DNA of 11,185 nucleotides from Acidobacteriota bacterium. Its GTDB lineage: Bacteria; Acidobacteriota; Terriglobia; Terriglobales; Acidobacteriaceae. The notes beneath the pieces were generated by a model, which saw only the letters and a list, made by a program, of their open reading frames with translations, was not told the origin of the DNA and searched no databases. The stretch's first letter is position 1. Each line of letters opens with the position of its first letter. A program made the position numbers and the translations under genes. The stretch lies in the NCBI GenBank assembly GCA_003225595.1, contig QIAR01000056.1, positions 1 through 11,185 of the forward strand. The letters are read 5' to 3'. Shown in pieces: positions 1 to 7,068 of the stretch.

Positions 1-2898
1 GGGCTGCAGGAAGCTTCCATCGCGGCGCGATTCACGCCAACCAATCCCACGGGCACGCCCCAAGCGGGCCGAGTGGTCGCGCCACCGGGAGAACTGAAGC
101 TGTACGCGCGGGTTTCATTCCGCAGTTCGGACCAGACGATCGACTTGTCAGGATCGATCTTCGAATGCTGGATGAACGATTCCTGTCTGTTTGTGGGCGA
201 TCCGAGCAATTCCAACCTGGTTTCCGATGTGACGCTCATCAACCCGCGGGGACGGCCGATGGTGGCGAGCGGAACCAACCCGATGATCGAGGTGAACGCA
301 CAAAAGACGCGCATCTTTAATGTCGCGACGCGCACGGCGCCCACACCCAACAGCTTCGGTTCCTATGTGCAGGTGGACGACGATCAGGCATTTCTGCTGG
401 ACGGGCTGGACACAAATATGGGATACGGAGTGCGTTGCGATGCGACGTACTGCGGAGCGGTGGTGACGGCGCCGGGGCCATTCAATACCTGGTCAGCGGT
501 GGGCTGGCTGAAGAACCTCAACATCTCGCCGCAGTGCGGAGCAAATGGGATTGATTGGCAGAGCGGCAACACCTTGCGAATTTCCGACAGTGTGGTCCAA
601 GGATATGCGCAGTTCGGTATCCGCGGCGGGCTGGCGCGGGGCGGCTTCGGAAATATCAAGCTGGACAATGTGTACGAGAAGTCTGGCAGTTGCACGAACC
701 CAACCGGGAACATCGGCCAAGCCGGGATGCTGGTGCAAGGGGGACCAGTGTCCATTTCCGGCGGCGAAGGACCCTCGGGCACGGTCCCCACTTTCGCCAA
801 CAACGGTTCCAATGATTACCGGTATTACCTTGTGGCGCGACACGCGACGTATGGGGCGTCGACCCCGTTGTACTTCGGACGAGCACTGACCAGCGGCTTG
901 GGAAATGTAACGGTGACATGGCCGGACATTCCTGCTGCTGCGAGTTTCGATGTGCTCCGGGTGACATTTCCGGGAAGCGGAGTGGAGACGGCGCCGAACG
1001 GAACCGACAATTACGCAGTCGTGACCGGCCTTTCGCGGACCACGGCGTGCGCTAATGGAGCCTGCAGCTACACCGATACCCAAGCGGCACCTCAGGCTTA
1101 CACGGTAGCAGCACCGGCCTATATGCCGAAACTGACGCAGTGGCCAGGAAACCTGATCCTGGGGGCGTCTGGGGATGGGACCGACATACTCTCGGGCGCG
1201 ATGGCCCAGCTCGACAACTTGGCGTCCGATATCGTAACTGTTCAAGGTTCCAGATCGGCATCTGTGACGGCCCGGTACTGCCCTTCCGTGGGTTACTGGA
1301 GTCCACTGTGGGCAGTCTGCGAGCACGCGATGCCTGTAGATACCTTTTACCAGCAAGGAGCGACGATCCTTGCCACAGGTAGAAGCAATAACCTGAAAGG
1401 ACGGCTCAACTTCCACAAAGGAGGCGCGGCTCCGAACCACATCATCACTCTTATCGACTCGAACTTTGACAAAACCGCGGCCACCGCCAACAACCGTCCG
1501 TCAAATGACGCGAATGACTCTTTCGTAGGTTATGACCAGGGCGATGGCAATCCAGCGCGTATCGGAATCAGTCTTGGTGCCCCGATTTCCATCTCGGAAT
1601 ACATCGGTAATGCTGGGGACGGGACGAACTGGAAGGAGCGGCTGACGGCCAGCCTGAAAGAATTCAAGACAGATGTAAAGCTGGATGGGAATCTGACTGT
1701 TGTGGGAACCTGCACGGGATGCGGCGGCTTTGGTAATACCGTGACCGGAGACCTGACGGTGACGGGTAGGGTCACGGCGAATTCGTTTGCGTCTTCTGGA
1801 GTGGGTCCTTGGAGCGTATTGGGCAGCTATGGAACGCTGACGGCAGCGCCGTCGGGACAGTCCATGATTGGGTTTGGGCCCAACGGGAAACTGCAGGTCT
1901 CCGAAAACGGCACCGGCCCCTTTGAGGTGGCGAAAGCGAACGGGAATGTGGCCACAGCGACGCAGTTGGCCGCGACTCCGCAGCAGTGCAGCAGCGGGTA
2001 CGCCACCGGAGTCGCCGCAAATGGAGACGCCAACTGCAGTACGCCGGATACGGTCCAACTGGCGGAGCGAGCGGCTCCAGCCGGCATTGCGAATTTTGGC
2101 ATCTTCTGGTTTGACTCGGCGTGCCACTGTCCGAAAGTGATCGCCAACAACGGCCAGGCGGTGCAGTTAGGGCTAATGAACGTTTTCAATCTGGATGCGA
2201 ACACGCTGGAAGAATACAACGGCACCAATCCACAAGTGTTGAACATCTACGGCACGCGGACCGATGCCTCGAATTATGAGCGGATCTCGCTGACCTATGA
2301 CACTGCAGATGGCTACCAGGTGGTTAAGTCACAGGCGGCGGGGACGGGAACTGCGCGCGGGCTGGGATTCTGGATCGGCTCGGGGATCAAGTGGGCCATT
2401 GCTTCGGACTCGACCCTGAAGCCGTTTGTCGACAACAGCTACAGCATTGGCACGGCCACACTGAGGCCAAAAACAGTGTACGCGGCAACTTCGGTAGTTA
2501 CGCCTGCCGTGATCTCGCCTAACACGGTAAACCGGACGGGACAAACCGCCGCCATCGCTACGACCAACCTGCTGGCCAGTGCACCCATCGGGCAGTACGA
2601 GATTTCGGTTTACGCGGAGTCCGATGCCACATGCGCAACGCCGGGTCCAGCGGCCGTCTCGGTAACGCTTGGCTGGGGCGACCGTACCGGCGCCAGAACC
2701 ATGACCGTGCCGCTCGACGGGAACGGTATCTCGAGCAACGCCGTTGGGCTAGGTTCCTTAGCCAATTTCGGGCAAAAGGTGATAACGGTGTGGAACAACT
2801 CTACGAGCAACAATCTGACCTGTGCGACAAGCTACACGGCGTGCACGACAGGCACGGGCACTTACGCGCTTTACATTGCCGCGAGGCAGGTGCAGTAG
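1..2898 (+). CDS. Large beta-helix / phage tail-fibre-like protein, 5' end cut by the window
   Basis: The reading frame is open from base 1, so this is the C-terminal 965 codons of a longer gene. The GTG at 73 has no ribosome binding site and is not a convincing start. Bases 1-800 encode short beta-strand, Gly/Asn/Asp-rich text typical of a right-handed parallel beta-helix (pectate-lyase-like fold). Bases about 814-1090 resemble a fibronectin-type III insert. From about 1684 there are repeated VTG-type strands (TVTGDLTVTGRVTANSF), then a Cys-containing GVAANGDANCS segment near 2020. At 2431-2484 comes DNSYSIGTATLRPKTVYA, a motif style familiar from phage tail fibres and large acidobacterial surface proteins. 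The last ~110 residues form a separate beta-rich domain with several cysteines. No catalytic site was recognised. It probably acts outside the cell or on a virion as a receptor- or glycan-binding fibre. An autonomous secreted adhesin is the alternative, and the signal peptide that would decide lies off the window. Confidence 0.72.
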   Translation, partial: GLQEASIAARFTPTNPTGTPQAGRVVAPPGELKLYARVSFRSSDQTIDLSGSIFECWMNDSCLFVGDPSNSNLVSDVTLINPRGRPMVASGTNPMIEVNAQKTRIFNVATRTAPTPNSFGSYVQVDDDQAFLLDGLDTNMGYGVRCDATYCGAVVTAPGPFNTWSAVGWLKNLNISPQCGANGIDWQSGNTLRISDSVVQGYAQFGIRGGLARGGFGNIKLDNVYEKSGSCTNPTGNIGQAGMLVQGGPVSISGGEGPSGTVPTFANNGSNDYRYYLVARHATYGASTPLYFGRALTSGLGNVTVTWPDIPAAASFDVLRVTFPGSGVETAPNGTDNYAVVTGLSRTTACANGACSYTDTQAAPQAYTVAAPAYMPKLTQWPGNLILGASGDGTDILSGAMAQLDNLASDIVTVQGSRSASVTARYCPSVGYWSPLWAVCEHAMPVDTFYQQGATILATGRSNNLKGRLNFHKGGAAPNHIITLIDSNFDKTAATANNRPSNDANDSFVGYDQGDGNPARIGISLGAPISISEYIGNAGDGTNWKERLTASLKEFKTDVKLDGNLTVVGTCTGCGGFGNTVTGDLTVTGRVTANSFASSGVGPWSVLGSYGTLTAAPSGQSMIGFGPNGKLQVSENGTGPFEVAKANGNVATATQLAATPQQCSSGYATGVAANGDANCSTPDTVQLAERAAPAGIANFGIFWFDSACHCPKVIANNGQAVQLGLMNVFNLDANTLEEYNGTNPQVLNIYGTRTDASNYERISLTYDTADGYQVVKSQAAGTGTARGLGFWIGSGIKWAIASDSTLKPFVDNSYSIGTATLRPKTVYAATSVVTPAVISPNTVNRTGQTAAIATTNLLASAPIGQYEISVYAESDATCATPGPAAVSVTLGWGDRTGARTMTVPLDGNGISSNAVGLGSLANFGQKVITVWNNSTSNNLTCATSYTACTTGTGTYALYIAARQVQ

Positions 2899-2911
2899 CA
2901 AGTGCCAGGAA

Positions 2912-2952
2912 TGAGGCCAAGATGGCCTCACGACAGCCGGCGGGACGCCGGC
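2912..2952. repeat. Tandem double hairpin in the intergenic gap (REP-like element)
   Basis: Two perfect inverted repeats lie five bases apart, 13 bp after the stop of the fibre gene. The first is TGAGGCC (2912-2918), loop AAGAT, GGCCTCA (2924-2930): a 7-bp stem. The second is GCCGGCG (2936-2942), loop GGA, CGCCGGC (2946-2952): a 7-bp GC-only stem. There is no T-tract, so this is not a classic intrinsic terminator, although the stems could stall polymerase or protect the mRNA 3' end. The layout resembles REP/REPIN-type dispersed repeats. I recall closely similar GCCGGCGGGACGCCGGC text between genes in Acidobacteriota and other soil phyla, but that is from memory and was not searched. Confidence 0.6.
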
Positions 2953-3026
2953 GCGACACAGGCTGAGTTCGCGTTTGTTCCAGTCGTCCGGTTCACCCAC
3001 AACACAACGCAGAGTTAGGGAGAGAG

Positions 3027-4787
3027 ATGAAGAGCGCACGGAGGATCACTGCGCCGTTGATCGCGCATGCGGGGGTAAGTGGTGAAGTGAGGAACGCACA
3101 GATCTCCGATTGCAGATTTCGGAATGCAGAAGTAAAGACGCTGGGGGTACGCAGTGCGAATTTTTTCTTCCTTGTGACTTGTGCTCTTTTACTTTGCTTG
3201 CTGCCGGCATCTGCAACTACCTATTATGTCGATCCGGCGGGGAGCAATGCGAACGATGGCCTGTCTCCGCAAACGCCGTGGCGCACTTTGCTCAAAGTTG
3301 GAATCTCCACATTCCAGCCGGGTGATCAGATTCTCTTCAAGCGAGACGGAGTGTGGAATGAGTGGCTGACGCCTCCTTCCAGCGGGTCTGCGGCGAATCT
3401 GATCAAGTTCGACGCCTACGGCAACGGGCTGCCACCGGAGTTCACCGGACGCTACGCGACGAAAAGTACCGACTGGACGAACACCTCGGGCCAGGTGTGG
3501 CAAATCACTTTAAGCGCCACGCAGACGATTGACACGCTGAACTGGGTGCGGTTTGGGACTGTTTGGGGCAATAGCCAAGTGAGTCAAAACGCGCTGGCCC
3601 AAGACCGCGACTGGTACTACGACCCGGTGACGCAGAAGTTGTACGTTCATTCGTCGGCGGGCAACCCAGTAACAGCCTTCACGTCGGTGACGCCGATCGT
3701 TCTCAGCGGGCAGGCGCTAATCAATATCAATGGCGTCAGCTACATTGAAATTCAGCATATTAAGCTAGACGAGTATGACGCTTATGGTGTTCAGATCCAG
3801 GGCGCGAGCGACCACATTTGGTTAGCGAACCTGGTGGCCGACAGCCAAGTACCGAACAGCACGGTTCCGATCGGTTTCTATGTGCATCCCACCGGCACGC
3901 CGGGAGACATTCACATTTACAACACCGACGCACACCGAAATTACGTTGGGTATCGCTTTGACGGCAGCGGCACTGCCTATGAGCTCAAGAACTGCCGTGC
4001 GTATGCGAACCGCACCTATGGGCTTATGGACAACACGGGCCATGTCACCTATGACTACTGTCACTTTTACGCCAACAACATTGCGACCGGGTTGTCGACC
4101 GACATCACAGGCATACCGGGGCCGAACAATGGCGGACACGATATCGCCGCGGAGATCGCTCCGCGGGTTCGCGAACATCGGCAGTATCCAGCATACGTGA
4201 CTGTAACCTATGACGATCCTGGCCTGGTAGATGGGTCGCACCAATACATCGAGGGGCTGTTGCCGATGATTTCGGCAAGAGGTGTACCTCTGAGCATTGC
4301 GGTCGTGACTGGCTATGATCTGTCTCAGACGTTGATTTCCACGTTTCAGTCGTGGATCAACGCCGGCTGGGACGTGGTCTCGCACAGCGTCTCACACCAG
4401 TATTTCGTTTTTCCAAACGCTTTCACATTGCAGTACACAGGCCCAAGCACGAGCGCGACATTGAACATCGCGAAACCGCAGCTAACGATCACCGCGCCAG
4501 GCGATGCCAACGGGTACGTGACATGGGACCTGACGTCCTCCGGCACTGATCTGACTCCCAGCGGCCTGGATACGCTAGGGGGAATGATCGCGACTCTCAA
4601 GCAGCGCGGCGTGTTCAACATCATTCAAGATCCGAACATGAAGACAGCGGTGAAGAGCGAGGACCTGGCGGACGTGACGAACCAGGACATCAAGACTGCG
4701 AGCTACACGCTGCTCATGGATAAGACTCGCTTGATGACCGACGAGTGCCTGAACGCTTCTATCTGGGCGAAAACTGGCCAATCCTAG
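3027..4787 (+). CDS. Secreted right-handed beta-helix protein fused to a partial NodB-type polysaccharide deacetylase domain
   Basis: This 586-residue protein has ATG 3027 preceded by AGGGAGAG (3017-3024). A hydrophobic stretch at residues 46-60 ends in PASA, giving a likely signal-peptidase cut after Ala63, so it is probably exported. The mature protein starts TTYYVDPAGSNANDG, a usual opening of secreted beta-helix (pectate lyase/poly-lyase-like) proteins. Beta-helix coils are clear over residues ~230-357 (YIEIQHIKL, HIWLANLVAD, HIYNTDAHRNYVGYRF). After a linker (~358-391) the text switches to a NodB-like fold: motif 1 VTYDDP with Asp396/Asp397, and motif 2 HSVSH with His453 and His457, the usual metal ligands. 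Later NodB motifs (RxPY, DxxDW, LxH) are not seen and the protein stops about 130 residues after motif 2. It may bind or modify a polysaccharide. Deacetylase activity is uncertain because the domain looks incomplete. The N-terminal extension of ~45 residues before the hydrophobic core is unusually long; in-frame GTG 3087 is an alternative start. Confidence 0.75.
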   Translation: MKSARRITAPLIAHAGVSGEVRNAQISDCRFRNAEVKTLGVRSANFFFLVTCALLLCLLPASATTYYVDPAGSNANDGLSPQTPWRTLLKVGISTFQPGDQILFKRDGVWNEWLTPPSSGSAANLIKFDAYGNGLPPEFTGRYATKSTDWTNTSGQVWQITLSATQTIDTLNWVRFGTVWGNSQVSQNALAQDRDWYYDPVTQKLYVHSSAGNPVTAFTSVTPIVLSGQALININGVSYIEIQHIKLDEYDAYGVQIQGASDHIWLANLVADSQVPNSTVPIGFYVHPTGTPGDIHIYNTDAHRNYVGYRFDGSGTAYELKNCRAYANRTYGLMDNTGHVTYDYCHFYANNIATGLSTDITGIPGPNNGGHDIAAEIAPRVREHRQYPAYVTVTYDDPGLVDGSHQYIEGLLPMISARGVPLSIAVVTGYDLSQTLISTFQSWINAGWDVVSHSVSHQYFVFPNAFTLQYTGPSTSATLNIAKPQLTITAPGDANGYVTWDLTSSGTDLTPSGLDTLGGMIATLKQRGVFNIIQDPNMKTAVKSEDLADVTNQDIKTASYTLLMDKTRLMTDECLNASIWAKTGQS

Positions 4788-4900
4788 ACTCGAAGAAATA
4801 GGCCCGATGAGGCGTGCTGTGATCCTTGCCGGAGCGCGTCAACTCTGGTGAGGGGGTCGTTATATCGAAATGTCGTCGGAGCCGAAATTTCAGCAAACGC

Positions 4901-4906
4901 GGAGGG
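4901..4906 (+). promoter_or_regulatory. Shine-Dalgarno that fixes the lipoprotein start
   Basis: GGAGGG lies three bases before ATG 4910. Together with the lipobox this favours 4910 over the upstream in-frame ATG at 4826. The segment between those two ATGs encodes a basic, non-hydrophobic stretch that would bury the signal sequence. Confidence 0.75.
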
Positions 4907-4909
4907 AAG

Positions 4910-5374
4910 ATGAGACAACGAACGAGTTTAGTAGTTCTCCTGACGGCGATCACCGTCGGTTGCATCCACAAACAATCTGGTCCGGTTTCGCCCTGGGAGC
5001 GCGTCAACGTCAACCTGGCGGCGCTGGCGCAGATCAATGACGACATAGCCAAGGGCGTCATCGCTGTGCAACAGGCTGGAACCATTACGGTTCAGCAGGC
5101 GGCGCCGGTCCTGAATTACCAAGAAACTGTTGCCAAAGACCATATCGCACTCGAGAACATTCTAGCTGCTGGTTCCGCTCAGGCTTTGAGTCAGTCGGCC
5201 GAGATTCAGGCGTTGCTAAATGAAATCAAAAATCAGGGGACGGCGCTGATTCAGTCGGGCGGACTCGGGGTGAAAAATCCAAAGAGCCAGCAGATGTTTG
5301 CGCAGGACTTGCAGGGAATCGTCAACCTGGCTGAGGTCGTTCTGGCGGATTATCAACTGGCTGAGGTGAAATGA
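4910..5374 (+). CDS. Small predicted lipoprotein, function unknown
   Basis: From ATG 4910 the protein has 154 residues. The N terminus (MRQRTSLVVLLTAITVGC) has a basic n-region, a hydrophobic core and a lipobox-like TVGC ending at Cys18, so a lipidated, membrane-tethered product is likely. The mature part is rich in Ala, Gln, Leu, Ile and Asn and reads as mostly alpha-helical (NLAALAQINDDIAKGV, ALENILAAGSAQALSQ, DLQGIVNLAEVVLADYQ) with no enzyme motif. I do not recognise a family. It lies 122 bp after the beta-helix/deacetylase gene and only one base before the next small gene, whose ribosome site sits inside its last codons, so the two are almost certainly co-translated. In a phage setting, small lipoproteins next to tiny proteins can belong to lysis cassettes (outer-membrane spanins), but the paired inner-membrane partner is not evident. 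Confidence 0.75.
   Translation: MRQRTSLVVLLTAITVGCIHKQSGPVSPWERVNVNLAALAQINDDIAKGVIAVQQAGTITVQQAAPVLNYQETVAKDHIALENILAAGSAQALSQSAEIQALLNEIKNQGTALIQSGGLGVKNPKSQQMFAQDLQGIVNLAEVVLADYQLAEVK
5363..5368 (+). promoter_or_regulatory. Ribosome binding site embedded in the end of the lipoprotein gene
   Basis: GAGGTG lies inside the final codons of the lipoprotein, seven bases before ATG 5376. The upstream stop TGA (5372-5374) and this ATG are separated by one base, an arrangement typical of translational coupling. Confidence 0.65.
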
Positions 5375-5375
5375 C

Positions 5376-5597
5376 ATGGCGAAACTAGAGACGTTGGCGA
5401 AGCTGATTGCGGAAATTCTAGCGGCGGTTACGGTCGCCGGTCCATCTGGTGTCGAGTTGTTCTTAAAGCTGGAGTCACTGCTCAATCTTGGCCCGGACGA
5501 GCAGGCGAACGTAGCCGTTGCGATCAAAGCTGGTCTGACTGCGGATGCCGAGACGATCGCGGCTGTGGAAGCGTGGAAACAACAGGTGGGAGTGTAA
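5376..5597 (+). CDS. 73-residue helical protein, function unknown, coupled to the lipoprotein
   Basis: ATG 5376 follows the lipoprotein stop by one base and has an embedded GAGGTG ribosome site. The product appears to be two helical parts: an amphipathic to hydrophobic N-terminal segment (LAKLIAEILAAVTVAGP) and a C-terminal part (NLGPDEQANVAVAIKAGL, then ETIAAVEAWKQQVGV). There is no signal peptide, no clear transmembrane helix of full length, and no cysteine or histidine. I do not recognise a family. It is the last plus-strand gene of the accessory block, and the convergent E2 gene ends 47 bp away. A small phage-type accessory protein is possible, as is an uncharacterised partner of the lipoprotein. 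Confidence 0.7.
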   Translation: MAKLETLAKLIAEILAAVTVAGPSGVELFLKLESLLNLGPDEQANVAVAIKAGLTADAETIAAVEAWKQQVGV

Positions 5598-5644
5598 GAG
5601 CCCAACATCCTACGCATTCCGATCCGGACATCAAAATTAAAGCA

Positions 5645-6979
5645 CTACCCGACCTCTTCACTCCAGTTCTCCAGTGTCTTCTTCACCAGCGCCATGAACT
5701 GGTCAGCAACGGCGCCATCAACCACGCGGTGATCGTAACCAAGCGTGAGGTGAACGAGAGAACGAATAGCGATGGAATCGTTTCCTTGCGGATCGGTTAC
5801 GACGACCGGAGCTTTGCTGATCCCGCCCACCCCCAGGATAGCCACGTTCGGCTGGTTGATGATGGGCAAGCCAAAAACCGCACCGAAGCTGCCGGGATTT
5901 GTGACTGTGAAGGTTGATCCCTGAACCTCATCGGGTACCAACTTCTTGGTGCGCGCACGCTCGCCAAGATCGGTGATGGCGCGTTGCAGGCCGAGAAAAT
6001 TGAGTTCCTCGGCATTCTTTACCACGGGCACAATCAGTCCCCAGTCGAGCGCAACCGCGATCCCCATATTAATGTGGCGATGATAGTGGAGGTTCTCCCC
6101 TTCCACGGAAGCATTGATGATGGGGAACTGCTGCAAGCCAATGATAGCGGCGCGCACGAAAAAGGGCATGAATGTCAGCCTGGTGTTGTAGCGCTGCTCG
6201 AATGCGCCTTTCATTTTATTGCGCAGGTTCACAATGCGCGTGACATCCACCTCAAACATGTTGTGAACGTGCGCGCTGGTGCGGCGGGACTCAATCATGC
6301 GCTGTGCAATGATCTTGCGGATTTGCGTCATGGGTACGATTTCGCCAGGGATCGGAGCGGGTGCAGGAGTTGGAGCGGCCTTGGGCAGAGGAACTGCCGA
6401 AGTCGCGCCCGGTGCGGCTGGCGCAGGAGCGGGTGCGGCGGGGGTCGCCGATGCTTGCTTCTCCAGGAAAGCCATGACGTCCTGTTTGGTTATGCGGCCA
6501 CCCAAACCAGTACCGGGAATGTGGGAAAGATCAATGTCGTGCTCGCGAGCAATCTTGCGCACCAGGGGAGACGAACGGACATGTTCGTCTTCGCGCTCGT
6601 GTGCTGGCTCAACCATTTCTTTTTGCTTGGGAGGCTCCGCCGGTTTTGTTTCGGCAACTTCTTTGCGCTCAGGAGCAGCGGCAGCGGGCTTAGCGGGAGC
6701 GGATGGTTTCGAAGGCTCGGGAGCTGCGGTTGCAGAATCACCATCGCTCGCAATGGTGCCCACCACCGTATTCACCTGAACGGTATTACCTTCCGACACC
6801 TTGATTTCCTGGAGGACACCCGAGGCTGGGGCGGGGATTTCTGCGTCGACCTTATCGGTGGAGATCTCAAACAGGGGTTCGTCGCGCTGCACTTTGTCCC
6901 CAGGTTTCTTGAGCCATTTGGTGATGGTGCCCTCGAAAATCGATTCACCCATCTGGGGCATGACGATGTCCGTCGGCAT
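5645..6979 (-). CDS. Dihydrolipoamide acyltransferase (E2) of a 2-oxo acid dehydrogenase complex
   Basis: The 444-residue protein has the full E2 layout. A single N-terminal lipoyl domain (about 1-78) carries the lipoylated lysine in STDKVDAE (Lys43). An Ala/Pro/Lys/Glu-rich linker follows (about 80-132), then a peripheral subunit-binding domain (about 134-175, SSPLVRKIAREHDIDL...GRITKQDV), a second Ala/Pro linker, and a catalytic domain (about 213-442) with the active-site motif DHRVVDG (His417, Asp421). E2 moves the acyl group from lipoyl-lysine to CoA and forms the structural core of the complex in the cytoplasm. The start ATG has GGAAGGG (6984-6990) four bases upstream. Substrate class (pyruvate, branched-chain or 2-oxoglutarate) cannot be settled by reading, so no symbol is given. 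The likely partner E1-beta is on the same strand, with two other genes between them. Confidence 0.95.
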   Translation of the reverse strand: MPTDIVMPQMGESIFEGTITKWLKKPGDKVQRDEPLFEISTDKVDAEIPAPASGVLQEIKVSEGNTVQVNTVVGTIASDGDSATAAPEPSKPSAPAKPAAAAPERKEVAETKPAEPPKQKEMVEPAHEREDEHVRSSPLVRKIAREHDIDLSHIPGTGLGGRITKQDVMAFLEKQASATPAAPAPAPAAPGATSAVPLPKAAPTPAPAPIPGEIVPMTQIRKIIAQRMIESRRTSAHVHNMFEVDVTRIVNLRNKMKGAFEQRYNTRLTFMPFFVRAAIIGLQQFPIINASVEGENLHYHRHINMGIAVALDWGLIVPVVKNAEELNFLGLQRAITDLGERARTKKLVPDEVQGSTFTVTNPGSFGAVFGLPIINQPNVAILGVGGISKAPVVVTDPQGNDSIAIRSLVHLTLGYDHRVVDGAVADQFMALVKKTLENWSEEVG

Positions 6980-7033
6980 AATTCCCTTCCGAGCAGCCCA
7001 CTGATGCGAATTCGGGCCGGATGCAAACCCTAC

Positions 7034-7039
7034 ATTATA
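7034..7039 (-). promoter_or_regulatory. Possible -10 box upstream of the E2 gene
   Basis: The 89-bp gap between the cytochrome c stop and the E2 start contains a consensus TATAAT on the minus strand, inside an AT-rich TATATATAATG patch that stands out from its GC-rich surroundings. Initiation there would give a leader of roughly 50 nt. No good -35 hexamer is found at 16-18 bp spacing, so support is weak. It would allow E2 to be transcribed apart from the genes upstream. Confidence 0.35.
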
Positions 7040-7068
7040 TATACAAGAAGCAGCAGCTCGACCCGGAG

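Noticed and set aside
73..75. GTG as the start of the fibre gene
   Set aside because: The frame is open back to base 1 and nothing like a ribosome site precedes the GTG, so the true start is off the window.
493..1440. 315-codon minus-strand open frame inside the fibre gene
   Set aside because: Arg-rich shadow frame with no ribosome site or domain, while the plus strand gives coherent beta-helix text.
2912..2952. Classic rho-independent terminator after the fibre gene
   Set aside because: Stems are strong but no T-tract follows either hairpin, so a repeat element is the better description.
4739..4801. Frameshift continuation of the deacetylase-like domain
   Set aside because: The alternative frame (…ERFYLGENWPILDSKK) runs only five codons past the annotated stop, and the third frame is closed at 4750. 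Neither restores the missing NodB motifs.
4858..4866. TTATAT as a -10 box for the lipoprotein gene
   Set aside because: No -35-like hexamer at suitable spacing, and a six-base AT match alone is not evidence.
4826..4909. Upstream ATG at 4826 as the lipoprotein start
   Set aside because: It would place 28 polar and basic residues before the signal sequence. ATG 4910 has GGAGGG at good spacing and gives a standard lipoprotein signal.
5598..5644. Phage attachment site or terminator at the boundary of the accessory and housekeeping blocks
   Set aside because: The 47-bp gap has no tRNA end, no clear inverted repeat and no T-run. The other boundary is off the window, so no att repeat can be compared.
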